From: JAJPHW01 sp963771505 | GTDB lineage: Bacteria > Acidobacteriota > Terriglobia > Terriglobales > Acidobacteriaceae | DNA: 64,000 nucleotides | Assembly: GCA_963771505.1 (NCBI GenBank) | Contig: CAVYTO010000002.1 | Coordinates: 620,001 to 684,000 of the forward strand | Direction of reading: 5' to 3' | Part shown: positions 27,135 through 36,441 of the stretch, in pieces | How the letters are laid out: every line of letters begins with the position of its first letter | How positions within the stretch are numbered: the stretch's first letter is position 1 | Translations under genes and position numbers: made by a program | Notes under the pieces: model-generated | What the model was told of the DNA's origin: nothing | The model's input: the letters and a program-made list of their open reading frames with translations, nothing else | Database searches by the model: none

Positions 27135-28058
27135 TCAGATTGATATCCAGCCGATGCGTACCAACCACAACGATCCCGCCGCCACCAATACCCAAAGAAT
27201 AACGCCCTGCAGCAGAGGACGTGGACCGACCTTCTTAATAGTGGCCACGGACAAGCCGCTACCGATGAGGTAGAGAGTGACGGTCAGGCCGATCTTGGCG
27301 ATTTTAGAAAGCAGGTGGTACACGGGGCTTCCCGCTGGGAGATAAGTATTGAACACCGCCGCCAGCACAAACAATGCGATGAACCACGGCCATTGGATCT
27401 TCGCCTTTGAGCGCATGACTGCGGCAGTGCCGAGAGACATGGGGACGATCCAGAGCGCTCGCGCCAGCTTGACCGTAGTGGCAACCGCCAGAGCGGCGGT
27501 GCCAAACTTGGCCGCGGCACCGACGACGGAACTCGTGTCATGGATCGCGAGCGCAGCCCACAACCCAAACTGATTCTGCGTTAGCTTGAGTGCAGTGCCG
27601 ATTTGCGGGAACGTGAGCAGGGCAACGGAATTGAGAAGAAACACGGTGCCTAGCGAAACCGCCATCTGCTCGTCGCTGGCATTGCTGATCGGGCCGACCG
27701 CCGCGATTGCGCTGCCGCCGCAGATCGCAGTTCCTGTCGAAATGAGAAAGGCGGAGATGCGTTCGACCCCGAATGCGAAACCCAATCCCATGCCGACGCT
27801 CATGGCGAAAGCAATTCCAAGCGCTGTGTAGATGAATCCGCTACGTCCGGCGTGGATGACCTGCTGCAAATTCATGCCGAAGCCAAGTCCAACCACGGAA
27901 GCCTGCAACAGATACTTTGACCACTTCTTGCTCAACTTGGAATACGGATGCGTGAGCGTGAGTCCGAAAAGCAGACCCATGACCAATGCGACGGGCGGAG
28001 TTATAAATCCTGAGCACGCCAGAATTAGGCCGGCAATGAATACAATTTTTGCGAACAT
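27135..28058 (-). CDS. yeiH: YeiH/UPF0324 family membrane protein (putative sulfate exporter)
   Basis: 307 residues and about nine to ten helices. Family features are PVALVMGLLFGLTL near the N-terminus, LLQASVVGLGFGMNL, the conserved TGTAICGGSAIAA loop, and AIHDTSSVVGAA. The family was named a putative sulfate exporter from a distant relation, and direct evidence is thin. In several bacteria it responds to sulfite or taurine metabolism. ATG start at 28058. It lies between the STAS gene (42 bases upstream) and the ATL gene. Confidence 0.87.
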   Translation of the reverse strand: MFAKIVFIAGLILACSGFITPPVALVMGLLFGLTLTHPYSKLSKKWSKYLLQASVVGLGFGMNLQQVIHAGRSGFIYTALGIAFAMSVGMGLGFAFGVERISAFLISTGTAICGGSAIAAVGPISNASDEQMAVSLGTVFLLNSVALLTFPQIGTALKLTQNQFGLWAALAIHDTSSVVGAAAKFGTAALAVATTVKLARALWIVPMSLGTAAVMRSKAKIQWPWFIALFVLAAVFNTYLPAGSPVYHLLSKIAKIGLTVTLYLIGSGLSVATIKKVGPRPLLQGVILWVLVAAGSLWLVRIGWISI

Positions 28059-28100
28059 TCTTGAAGGAATTAGCTTGAACTTGCGATCGAGATCAACGTC

Positions 28101-28478
28101 TCAAGCGGTGCGAACAGATGCCGCGGTTCCGCTCTTGCGAAACGATGCGATGGCTTTCTCCTCGCTGTCAAATACTTCAAAGACGGTCACGAGTTTCGTG
28201 ATTTGCAGCACGTCGTCAACGCGGGGAGTGAGATTTGCCAGCTTGATAGCTCCGCCGGCATTGCGGGCACTCGTGTAGAGAGATACCAGCGTGCCCAGTC
28301 CGCCGCTGTCGATGTAGCTCACACCGGCCAGATTCAGCACAATGTTTGTGTGACTTTGCAGAATCTTTTTAATGGACTCGCGCAGGTATGACGACTCTTC
28401 GCCGAAGACGATTCGTCCGGTCAAATCTACCGTCGCAATTCCGTCAGCGGTGCTGCGGTTGGCAAGGGTCAGCAACAC
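28101..28478 (-). CDS. STAS-domain anti-sigma factor antagonist
   Basis: 125 residues of a single STAS domain. IATVDLTGRIVFGEES is the first strand pair, NIVLNLAGVSYIDSGGLGTLVSLY holds the phosphorylatable Ser (YIDSGGLG), and LANLTPRVDDVLQITKL follows. Such proteins are switched by an anti-sigma kinase and release a sigma factor when unphosphorylated. No kinase or sigma gene is adjacent. The open frame extends to TTG 28541, but GTG 28478 has a GGAG six bases upstream and puts the start at the domain edge. Confidence 0.85.
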   Translation of the reverse strand: MLLTLANRSTADGIATVDLTGRIVFGEESSYLRESIKKILQSHTNIVLNLAGVSYIDSGGLGTLVSLYTSARNAGGAIKLANLTPRVDDVLQITKLVTVFEVFDSEEKAIASFRKSGTAASVRTA

Positions 28479-28632
28479 GGTATTCTCCAGTGCAGGGCAT
28501 GCCCGCACAATTGCACAGAGTACTCCGGAGTCGCGGTGCAAGGCAAGCCGGGCCTGGCGATTATAGGGGTTTCTCGTCCATTTTTCGGCGCAACCAAGCG
28601 GCGCGTCGGGAATTCAACGATAATCCATCACG

Positions 28633-28638
28633 TATAAT
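28633..28638 (+). promoter_or_regulatory. Candidate -10 box of dnaX
   Basis: TATAAT 28633-28638 is 26 bases before the dnaX ATG. No good -35 at 16-18 bases is seen, so this is a weak call. Confidence 0.35.
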
Positions 28639-28664
28639 TCCCTTACGTTTCCCGCACCGTCATC

Positions 28665-30473
28665 ATGAGCTATCAGGTTCTCGCCCGAAAATATCGTCCG
28701 CAAACATTTTCTGAAGTGATCGGGCAAGACCACGTCACCCGCACACTGAAGAATGCCCTGGAGCAAGGCCGAACCGCGCACGGCTACATTTTCAGCGGAC
28801 ATCGCGGTATCGGCAAGACCACCATCGCCCGAATTCTGGCCATGGCCCTGAATTGCAGGTCCTCGGATAAACCCGTCACCGAACCATGCGGAATTTGCGA
28901 ATCGTGCACCGAAATTCGAGCGGGAAATTCAGTCGATGTGATCGAAATCGATGCCGCCACTAACCGCGGCATCGACGAAATTCGGGAACTGCGCGAAGCA
29001 GCGCGCTACCGACCCGCGCGAGACCGTTTCAAAATTTACATTCTCGACGAAGCCCATCAGATCACGGACGCAGCTTTCAATGCGCTACTGAAAACCTTGG
29101 AAGAGCCGCCGGCCCACATGGTGTTCATGCTGGCGACCACTCAACCGGAAGACATTCCGCAGACCATCCGTTCGCGCTGTCAGCACTTCAGCTTTCGGGC
29201 CGTGCGTTTCGAAGAAATCTTAGCCCAGTTGAAAGCGATTGCCGCAAAGGAAAACATCGCCGCGGACGATGACGCTTTGGCTTTGCTGTCCGAAGCAGGC
29301 GACGGCTCCATGCGAGACGCGCTCTCCATCCTCGATCAAGCCATTGCTTCCAGCACCGGAACGCTGAGTGCGGAAGAAGTACGCCAGCTCGTGGGCACCG
29401 TACCGTCAGGGGTGATCGAAGAGGTGATGCAGGCGGTGGCGCACGGATCAAGCGACTCAGTCCTGAGGCTATTGGATCGTCTTATCAGCGACGGACAGAG
29501 TCCGACTCACTTCGCGCGCCAGTTCGTTCGCTTTCTGCGAAATTCGATTATTGCCAAGGTTGCGGGGACAGAGTCTTCCCTGCTACAAATTTCGGGCGAC
29601 GAGCGCCAACGCGTGGGCCGCGTGGCCGAAATGTTCAGCGAAGAAGACTTGACGCGCCATCTACAGATCATGCTCCGAACACATGGCGAACTCGGCTACA
29701 GGCAGGAGCAGCGCTTTCATCTCGAGTTGGGACTGCTGAAACTCGTCCATGCGCAGCGTTTGCTTCCGCTCGAACAATTGCTAAGCGAAGCGGGATCGTC
29801 CCCGGTGATGCAGACCGCAAAACCGACGATGATGCCCGATCCACGCAGAACTCTGGCCACACCGCCGCAGAAAACGGGCGCGGTTTCTCCTTTCGCGGCA
29901 GATTCGGTCAGGAAGGCGGGCGGTAAGCCGCAAATGTCCTCCGAGCCCGCCCCGGTGACTCCGCGGCCAGTTGCGACGGGGAACCCGGCTCCTGTGGTGA
30001 TGGGCGCGACTGCGCTTGCGGAGGCCGAACCGCAGCCCACGCTTATGCCTCGGACCGTTTCCGCCCCGACTCCTGAGATTGTCGCCGGCGCAGCGATTGA
30101 AGCTTTGAACAACGCGGGGCAGCGCGCTTTGGCGGCAATGCTGGAAGCAGGTGAATGGCAGATTGTTGGGAGCGAAGTGATCGTTAAGGTCGCGGCATCG
30201 GCGACGATCGTCGACATGACGCTCGGTGCGGACGGCAAGCGCCTGCTGATCGCGACCGCAAGCGGCGTCCTCGGCACCCCTGCCAAAATAAAAGTAGTAC
30301 CATCCGCTAGCGTTACGTCGATCACGCCCGGTCGCCGGCAATCATCCAACGCCCCCAGCGCATCGAATGGAAGTGTGCGAGGGCGGGCGGAACAGGATCC
30401 GGTTGTGACCAAAATGAGAGACCTGTTCGGAGCGGAGATTCGCACAGTGATTGACTACAAGGAAAGGCGCTAA
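28665..30473 (+). CDS. dnaX: DNA polymerase III gamma/tau subunit
   Basis: 602 residues. The clamp-loader AAA+ part (residues 1-370) has YQVLARKYRPQTFSEVIGQ, Walker A GHRGIGKTT, the zinc-binding group CGICESC, Walker B ILDEAHQ, and sensor 1 LATTQPEDIP followed by RSRCQHFSF with the arginine finger. Here Walker A reads HRGIGKTT where GPRGTGKTT is usual. A Pro/Ala-rich linker (about 375-470) leads to a C-terminal tau-like domain (LAAMLEAGEWQIVGSEVIVKV). It loads the sliding clamp at the replication fork. First gene of dnaX-ybaB-recR, a widely conserved cluster. Confidence 0.95.
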   Translation: MSYQVLARKYRPQTFSEVIGQDHVTRTLKNALEQGRTAHGYIFSGHRGIGKTTIARILAMALNCRSSDKPVTEPCGICESCTEIRAGNSVDVIEIDAATNRGIDEIRELREAARYRPARDRFKIYILDEAHQITDAAFNALLKTLEEPPAHMVFMLATTQPEDIPQTIRSRCQHFSFRAVRFEEILAQLKAIAAKENIAADDDALALLSEAGDGSMRDALSILDQAIASSTGTLSAEEVRQLVGTVPSGVIEEVMQAVAHGSSDSVLRLLDRLISDGQSPTHFARQFVRFLRNSIIAKVAGTESSLLQISGDERQRVGRVAEMFSEEDLTRHLQIMLRTHGELGYRQEQRFHLELGLLKLVHAQRLLPLEQLLSEAGSSPVMQTAKPTMMPDPRRTLATPPQKTGAVSPFAADSVRKAGGKPQMSSEPAPVTPRPVATGNPAPVVMGATALAEAEPQPTLMPRTVSAPTPEIVAGAAIEALNNAGQRALAAMLEAGEWQIVGSEVIVKVAASATIVDMTLGADGKRLLIATASGVLGTPAKIKVVPSASVTSITPGRRQSSNAPSASNGSVRGRAEQDPVVTKMRDLFGAEIRTVIDYKERR

Positions 30474-30485
30474 TAAGAGGCTTCC

Positions 30486-30791
30486 ATGGGCGGATTTAAC
30501 CTTCAGGAAATGATGGCGCAAGCCAAGAAGCAGTATGACGTCCTGCAAAAGAAAATGCAGGACACGGTGGTAGAGACGTCATCTGGCGGGGGTGCAATTA
30601 CCGTGAAGATGGATGGCCGCAAGCAGTTGTTGGGTATCAAGATTGATCCGGAAGTAGTCAAATCCGGCGACCTGGAGATGTTGCAAGACCTGATCGCCGC
30701 AGCAATCAACGGTGCCGGTCAGAAGGTGGATGAGAGCATGAAGTCCACGATGGGTGGCATGTTGAGCGGCTTGAACATTCCGGGCCTTTAG
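30486..30791 (+). CDS. ybaB: YbaB/EbfC-family nucleoid-associated protein
   Basis: 101 residues, the usual family length. MMAQAKKQYDVLQKKMQDTVVE forms the N-terminal helix, GGGAITVKMDGRKQLLGIKIDPEVV the beta sheet, and LQDLIAAAINGAGQKVDESM the C-terminal helix. The family binds DNA as a dimer. AGAGG precedes ATG 30486, and the gene starts 12 bases after dnaX. The dnaX-ybaB-recR order supports the call. Confidence 0.95.
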   Translation: MGGFNLQEMMAQAKKQYDVLQKKMQDTVVETSSGGGAITVKMDGRKQLLGIKIDPEVVKSGDLEMLQDLIAAAINGAGQKVDESMKSTMGGMLSGLNIPGL

Positions 30792-30844
30792 CTTCGGCCC
30801 GCAATCTCTTTTAATTTTCGCTTTCGATTTAACAATTCCCTCTT

Positions 30845-31444
30845 ATGTCCAGATTCGCAGAGCCGATGACCCGCCTGATCGACGAACTTAAGAAATTGCC
30901 GGGAATTGGCAGCAAGACCGCGCAGCGCCTCGCTTTCCACATTCTGCGCTCAGACGATACCGACGCCGAAGCGCTGGCCGCAGCCGTGCGCGAGGTCAAA
31001 GCCAGTCTCCGACTCTGTTCGGTTTGCAACAACATCACCGATGTCGACCCTTGTGTCTATTGCACGAGCGCGACTCGCAATCAGCGACTGGTGTGCGTTG
31101 TCGAAGAGCCGACGAATATCGCGTCCATCGAAAAGACCAAGCATTTCAACGGCGTTTATCACGTTCTGCACGGATCGATCTCTCCTCTACATGGCGTGGG
31201 ACCGGAGCAGTTGCGCATCGCCAATCTTCTGCGCCGCGTAGAAAATCATCAGGTCGACGAGGTCATCCTCGCGACGAACCCGACGGTGGAAGGCGAAGCA
31301 ACCGCGACGTACCTTTCCGGTCAATTACGACGGAATGGCATGAAGGTGACACGCATCGCCATGGGCATTCCCGTGGGAAGCGACATCGAGTACACCGACG
31401 AAATCACCATGCAGAAGGCCATGGACGGCCGCCGAGAACTGTAG
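30845..31444 (+). CDS. recR: Recombination mediator protein RecR
   Basis: 199 residues with full domain order: helix-hairpin-helix LKKLPGIGSKTAQRLAFHIL, the Cys4 zinc finger CSVCNNITDVDPCVYC, a Toprim domain (VCVVEEPTNIASIEKT), and ATNPTVEGEATATYL with the C-terminal PVGSDIEYTDEITM segment. It works with RecO/RecF to load RecA at gaps. It is 53 bases after ybaB in the same operon. The next gene is convergent, five bases away. Confidence 0.96.
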   Translation: MSRFAEPMTRLIDELKKLPGIGSKTAQRLAFHILRSDDTDAEALAAAVREVKASLRLCSVCNNITDVDPCVYCTSATRNQRLVCVVEEPTNIASIEKTKHFNGVYHVLHGSISPLHGVGPEQLRIANLLRRVENHQVDEVILATNPTVEGEATATYLSGQLRRNGMKVTRIAMGIPVGSDIEYTDEITMQKAMDGRREL

Positions 31445-31449
31445 GGGTA

Positions 31450-32007
31450 CTAGTGGGCGGTTGGAATTTCGGATTCCAGGAACAGATTTTGCTCTTGCTC
31501 TGGCGCTAAAATTCCCTCGGGCATGGCTCCGCGGTTGTATTCAGCCATACGATTCTTCCACTTCAAAAATTCTGTGATGGATTGCGGTTCGATGCGCACT
31601 TCAACTCTGCGCAAGCTGGCCAGCAGCAAGTTCATCTCGTAAGCAAAGCCTTTCGGCGAGCGTAGATTGCGGGCCGATTCGCGAACTACTTCCACCTTCC
31701 GATTGCGCAGTTCCAGCAAACCCCAGCCGTCAGGAAGTTCGCTGGAGTCCAGCAAACCGGGCGAGGTCAAGTAGAACCGCTCGCATCCCAAACCAAGATG
31801 ATTCTTCTGGCGGAATGGCTTGCACCGGTCGGCGATGAAGTCTGCACGCGACACTTTGCACTCGACGAGAACTGAATGAGAGGCCCGCTTCCATCCGATC
31901 GCGTCCGGCATTTCGCCGCTCACACACGCCTGCTCCGATAAAACGACGCCACAGCGATATTTCCGCAGCCACCGCACCGCCGCCGAAACCAGTTGAGCGT
32001 GGGTCAT
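31450..32007 (-). CDS. PD-(D/E)xK nuclease-like protein (MmcB-like)
   Basis: About 185 residues. The N-terminal half has a restriction-endonuclease-like core: MPDAIGW (Asp35) and LVECKVSRADF (Glu49-x-Lys51), followed by DRCKPFR and CERFYLTSPGLL. The ExK-xxxxDFxxD layout resembles MmcB/DUF8-type DNA-repair nucleases. The C-terminal 80 residues are helical and unrecognised. ATG 32007 is preferred to TTG 32028. It follows the CHAD gene by 57 bases on the same strand. The activity is inferred from the motif only. Confidence 0.65.
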   Translation of the reverse strand: MTHAQLVSAAVRWLRKYRCGVVLSEQACVSGEMPDAIGWKRASHSVLVECKVSRADFIADRCKPFRQKNHLGLGCERFYLTSPGLLDSSELPDGWGLLELRNRKVEVVRESARNLRSPKGFAYEMNLLLASLRRVEVRIEPQSITEFLKWKNRMAEYNRGAMPEGILAPEQEQNLFLESEIPTAH

Positions 32008-32064
32008 CGAGCTTCGATTTTCGAACAATTACTCATGGATGGGGAGTAGCGCGGAAGTTTCGTC

Positions 32065-33579
32065 TCAAGCGGCAGGACGAACAGCGGCGGCGCGGGGACC
32101 GCGAAGCGGTTTTACCAGGAGAGCCTTGCGATAGACGGTTTCCAGCAAATAGCGGGCCGAAGCCAGTTCTTCAACCAGCGCGATTCGCGGCAGGTATCCC
32201 TGTGCAGCGATGACAAGCAAGTCCTTCTCCGCTGTAATCTTTAAGTGAGAAACAAGCCCGTCGCGCCCCAAAGTTTTTGCGAGGCGCAATATCCCTCCCA
32301 GCCGCATTGCTTCCCGGCGGTCGCTCGTGCTCAATTCAGTCAGCGGACTCTTGGCGCGGACCAATTTTCCGTTGTGATAATCGATTGCGGCCCTCGCCAT
32401 TTCCACGTCCCTGAGCGCCCAGCCTACAGGTATATCCATTTTTTGTAGAGTTCGATTCAGATGCGACTTAGCTTTCTTCTTGCCGCTGGCGTTTGTGCCA
32501 ATCTGATGCAGCAGAGCCGCTAGCCCAAGAATTTCGCGCGAACCTCTTCCTTCCTGAGGAAGAGAAGTCGGCTTCACGGGAAGCTGGTCGAACATTTGTA
32601 GCGCAAGCCTCGCCACGTTGGCGGACTGCCTTACATCTGGATCGAGGTACGAAGCCCACAGGCGGAAGCGGCGCAAGGAACCTTCTTCGACCTGTTTACC
32701 CGAAGGCAAAGCGGCGCGCCAAACGTGCCAGAGCGACGATGGCCCAGCCATTTTCGACTTGTATTTCGCAAGACGCACCGACCGTTCTTCATTAATGCGG
32801 CGGCGCCACTGTGCTCGCGCTTCTGTATCCATCACCGAAACCACTTGCGCAATCGTCGTCCATAGAACGTCCAGGTCGTGAATTTCTCCCAGCAGGTCCT
32901 GCATCTCCTTCAGATCGTTTTTCCAGGATGCGTGCTGTTCAGGGAGGAAATTCTCAACGGTGTAACGGAAGCGCTTGATTCCAATGCGCAGGCTGTGGAG
33001 CGACCCCGCCGAGCCATTGCGCATGGCGCGAACATGGAGCTCGCGCGCCTGCATCCATCGTTCGAGGGCCAGATTCTTGAATACCGCATTGCCGGGCCGC
33101 AAACGAGCCGCACGGCGGGGCAGTTGCGCACCCCATTTCTTCCACTGCTTCCGGTCAAAGTCGCTGAGGGCCACGGCCGCGTTCTGTTTGAGCTGCGGCT
33201 GTCGCGCCGCCAGATGAGCAGAAAGTGCGATGCACACCGGATCGGCGGCATCGCCGATCTTCCCAACCCACTCTTCCATCACCTGAACGTCGCGCAGTTC
33301 TCCCAGGCTTTGAAATAGCATCCGGCCGGCTCGCTTCATGTCCCGCCAGCCCGGATCGGGATCGATTGCCTTGAGCCCATCTGCCAGCGACCGGCAGCGT
33401 CGCAGCGCCACCCGCAAGTCGTGTACCGGGTCAGCTTCAAAGCCGTTCTCGGCACGCTCGCTCTCTTCTAAAACGCGGTCCATCCACAAGGCAAAACCGG
33501 TCTTGGGGCGAAGAGAAGCCGCGCTTTTGACTGTCGAAGGGCGATGCCGCGCTGATTTCATGCTGGACACGAAAACCAT
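32065..33579 (-). CDS. CHAD-domain protein with C-terminal HD-like region
   Basis: About 504 residues. The first part is a CHAD domain: VHDLRVALRRCRSLADGL and LHSLRIGIKRFRYTVENF are the paired conserved-histidine helices, and LGEIHDLDVLW is the usual mid motif. CHAD domains bind inorganic polyphosphate through basic residues. The C-terminal 200 residues (LGLAALLHQIG..., MARAAIDYHNG, LGGILRLAKTLGRDG) resemble the HD-like C-terminal part of Ppx/GppA phosphatases, but the catalytic Ppx domain is absent. A polyphosphate-binding or sensing role is inferred. The frame opens at GTG 33645; ATG 33579 with GGAG close upstream is chosen. Confidence 0.78.
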   Translation of the reverse strand: MVFVSSMKSARHRPSTVKSAASLRPKTGFALWMDRVLEESERAENGFEADPVHDLRVALRRCRSLADGLKAIDPDPGWRDMKRAGRMLFQSLGELRDVQVMEEWVGKIGDAADPVCIALSAHLAARQPQLKQNAAVALSDFDRKQWKKWGAQLPRRAARLRPGNAVFKNLALERWMQARELHVRAMRNGSAGSLHSLRIGIKRFRYTVENFLPEQHASWKNDLKEMQDLLGEIHDLDVLWTTIAQVVSVMDTEARAQWRRRINEERSVRLAKYKSKMAGPSSLWHVWRAALPSGKQVEEGSLRRFRLWASYLDPDVRQSANVARLALQMFDQLPVKPTSLPQEGRGSREILGLAALLHQIGTNASGKKKAKSHLNRTLQKMDIPVGWALRDVEMARAAIDYHNGKLVRAKSPLTELSTSDRREAMRLGGILRLAKTLGRDGLVSHLKITAEKDLLVIAAQGYLPRIALVEELASARYLLETVYRKALLVKPLRGPRAAAVRPAA

Positions 33580-33813
33580 TCTCTCCGCTACGGGCGTTTT
33601 TCGCCAGTGCCGACCCTTAGGTCCGCAGACCCAGCTAGATGGCACGAGACCAACGATTAAGCCTTATTACCTCGGTAATGTGCAAGCCCTTACCCTGTGA
33701 CTATAGGCTACTGGCAGTGGACGAATTGGAGCTGACCTATCCTTACCACCGACACAATTCGGGGGAATAGAAGCACTTCCGCCCGCGCTTTCATACGCAG
33801 CCTTAACATTCTC

Positions 33814-36381
33814 GTGAAGTACGTGCGCCTCTATGGCATGGACCACAAGAGGACGGACGCACAGTTCGAGATCACATGGAAAGAACTGCAAAGCGGGCTG
33901 CCGCGCGGTACCGACGGCGGCTTCTTGCTTGGAGTTTCAGGCGACACGCTTCTGCTGGACGGCGAAGCCCTCGAAGCCGGCCAGGCCGAGCGCAGCTTCG
34001 CGCAACTCCTAAATACGTCCGGTCTCGCCAGCATTCACTTCACCAACCATGTGACGCAGGAAGAATTTTCGACTTTAGTGACCGCGTTCGCTACCGGCGG
34101 ATCACGTGCGCACGATGTCGTAAAAAAGCTTAAAGAGACGTTCGGCGCGAACCGGAAAGCTTCGATCCGAATAAACGAAGTCAAGTTCATTGCCGCCGAT
34201 CCCACCACCGGTGAGATTTCGATATCCGCGCAACTGGCCGCGCAGACTCTCGGCGCCGAGTTTCGCGGTTGGTTGGATGATCCGCACAAGTTGTTGCAAT
34301 TAATTGCAGCCGCTGAAGGCGCAAGAAATGTCGGGTCGAACGGTACCGCGGACCCGGCCACCGAGAATGTTTCCATCGCCGCGTCGCAAGGCGTAGCTGC
34401 CCTTGACGAAGAAGAAGTAGTGCAAGCGATCCGGCTGCTTACAAAATTCGGGGAAGCCAGCGCAGACCCGGACAGCAAACCCGTAGAACTCCAGGCTGAA
34501 CTCGACCAGGCGGCTCCCAACACCAAAGTCAATCTTCAGGAACTTTTATCGAGCCTGGCGGCGAATGTCGGCAGGGAAAAAGCAGATTCTCCGTTGCTCA
34601 TGAAAGCCGCAGAGCACATGGCGATTCGTTTCGCTCTGGATCGTTTCCAAAAAGGCGACATGAAAGTCAACGCTGTCCACCAGATGCTCGAGCACATGAG
34701 CCGCCAGATGGACACGCTACGCAAGGTCTTGCGAGTCCAGGAAGACAAGATGAGCAAGGCGGGGATACTGGTGGAATCTCACGCCGACATCCTCGACCGC
34801 ATGTTCTGGAATGAAGTATCCGATGCCGAGAAGAAGCGCGTATTGCTGTCGAAAGAAGCGCAATGCGTGCCGCCTCGGAACCTGCGGCAATTTGTCGAAC
34901 TTCTGGTAGAGCAGGAAGATTTGCTGACCGCACGTGAAGTGCTGGACAGCTACGCATCTTGTCTGGTTGGCGACGATGCAGAGGGACGCCGCAAAAGCAC
35001 AATCGGCATCAGTCAGTTGGCTGATCTCTACGCGTCCGCGGGCGCCGAAACTCTTAGCGGTGTGATCCACAATGTCGGCGCGGCCCTGGTGCGCGAACTT
35101 GATCCAGAGATGCAGAGCCTGCTGGGCGCGGCGTTTGTTCGCTTGAGCGTCGAAGCCGGGAACCGGCGGCAATTTCACGCGGTCGGCGAGGTTTGCGATT
35201 CGATCGACCAACTGGGCAAGCTGCGGCCATCGCTTGCGGGCGAATTGCGTCCGCGAGTGGGCGTTGAGAATCGGCTCCCCGAATATATCGAAGAAGCCAT
35301 CAAGCTTCCGCAGGTTCCTCCAGACCTCTTGGCGGTATTGCGCAAGACGTCATCGGCCTCCGCTGAACATCTCGCGGAACGTTTCTTTCGGTGCATGCGG
35401 CGCGATGAATGTGATCGGATGGTGTTTCTGGCACAGAATCTGGGACCTGATGGCGCTTTCCGTCTGCGCGAAATGCTGCGAACGGGTCCAGTGCGTCAGG
35501 GTGCGTCCGTTATCGGCCTGATGAGCCGCCTGGATGTTCCTTCCCTGCTTGAACTGTTGCCGATTAAACTGCGCGACTGGAACCGGTTTTATCATGACGT
35601 GGCCGTGCGGCAAATTGCATACGGCGCAGCCAGTGACCGTGGACGAACGCTTCTGGAACTCGTCGAATATCTCGATCCTTTAGTTCTCCCGCAAACGATG
35701 GACGAAATCGGCATGAGCGGTGATCGCTCCGTTGTGCCGCCACTCCTCGTCATGGCGGAATCCGGCGACGCGAGCGGGCGTCCGCCGCTGCTTCAGTTGA
35801 AGGCCATCGAATCGCTCGGACGATTGGGCGACGGTGACTCGACTCCTGTGTTGCGAAAACTGTTGGAAGAAAAAAAGATGTGGAAATGGGTCCACCACCG
35901 CGAGCTGCGGATTGCCGCGGCGCAGGCCCTGACCCGCATCGACCCGCGCTACGCGTCTCAGGTGATGGCGGAGAGCGGTCTGGAGCCGGCAGAAGTGGCA
36001 ATCGCTCCGCTCGACTCCGCGCCTGCGTGCCCTTGGGTGCGACAGCGCCGTTACGAGCGCATCGCGCTGCGCAAAACTATCAACGCCACCCTCAGCAGTT
36101 CGTGGGGCAAAGCCGAGCTTGTGATCCGCGAACTCAGTCTTGGCGGAGGAATGGGAACGAAGGGTGGCAACATGCGGCTGGGGTCCGAGGCCGTAATCGA
36201 TATCTCGTCCGGAGTGCGGAAGATTCGGGCCCACGTGCTGTTGCGACGCTCAAAAATCAATGAAGTCGGATTCGAAATTGTGGACACCGACCTCGAAAGC
36301 CGTTACCGCTTGCGTCGCATCCTGGTGGAATCGATAGAAAGTTCATCCAAAGCGCGCAATTGGGATGGCGGACGCAAGTAG
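33814..36381 (+). CDS. Large HEAT-repeat protein with C-terminal PilZ-like domain
   Basis: 855 residues, no signal and no membrane helix. Residues 1-150 form an alpha/beta part (LLLDGEALEAGQAERSFAQLL) of unknown type. A long helical middle contains a HEAT-like stretch at about 640-715 (LQLKAIESLGRLGDGDSTPVLRKLL and LRIAAAQALTRID). The last 110 residues look like PilZ: RRYERIALR gives RxxxR, and ELSLGGG stands where [D/N]xSxxG is expected, followed by beta strands. PilZ binds cyclic di-GMP; the D/N position is Glu here, so binding is uncertain. GTG start. A bidirectional terminator follows. Function unknown. Confidence 0.75.
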   Translation: MKYVRLYGMDHKRTDAQFEITWKELQSGLPRGTDGGFLLGVSGDTLLLDGEALEAGQAERSFAQLLNTSGLASIHFTNHVTQEEFSTLVTAFATGGSRAHDVVKKLKETFGANRKASIRINEVKFIAADPTTGEISISAQLAAQTLGAEFRGWLDDPHKLLQLIAAAEGARNVGSNGTADPATENVSIAASQGVAALDEEEVVQAIRLLTKFGEASADPDSKPVELQAELDQAAPNTKVNLQELLSSLAANVGREKADSPLLMKAAEHMAIRFALDRFQKGDMKVNAVHQMLEHMSRQMDTLRKVLRVQEDKMSKAGILVESHADILDRMFWNEVSDAEKKRVLLSKEAQCVPPRNLRQFVELLVEQEDLLTAREVLDSYASCLVGDDAEGRRKSTIGISQLADLYASAGAETLSGVIHNVGAALVRELDPEMQSLLGAAFVRLSVEAGNRRQFHAVGEVCDSIDQLGKLRPSLAGELRPRVGVENRLPEYIEEAIKLPQVPPDLLAVLRKTSSASAEHLAERFFRCMRRDECDRMVFLAQNLGPDGAFRLREMLRTGPVRQGASVIGLMSRLDVPSLLELLPIKLRDWNRFYHDVAVRQIAYGAASDRGRTLLELVEYLDPLVLPQTMDEIGMSGDRSVVPPLLVMAESGDASGRPPLLQLKAIESLGRLGDGDSTPVLRKLLEEKKMWKWVHHRELRIAAAQALTRIDPRYASQVMAESGLEPAEVAIAPLDSAPACPWVRQRRYERIALRKTINATLSSSWGKAELVIRELSLGGGMGTKGGNMRLGSEAVIDISSGVRKIRAHVLLRRSKINEVGFEIVDTDLESRYRLRRILVESIESSSKARNWDGGRK

Positions 36382-36398
36382 ATCATCTGTAGCAATTG

Positions 36399-36427
36399 AA
36401 AAAGCCTCCGCAGCGCGGAGGCTTTTT
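36399..36427. terminator. Bidirectional intrinsic terminator
   Basis: GCCTCCGC 36404-36411 pairs with GCGGAGGC 36415-36422 around a three-base loop, flanked by AAAAA and TTTTT. It ends both the HEAT/PilZ gene (plus) and atpE (minus). Confidence 0.93.
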
Positions 36428-36441
36428 CATTGCCTCGGAAG

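Noticed and set aside
28479..28664. Signal recognition particle RNA upstream of dnaX
   Set aside because: The conserved GGUCAGG...GGAAGCAGC core is not present.
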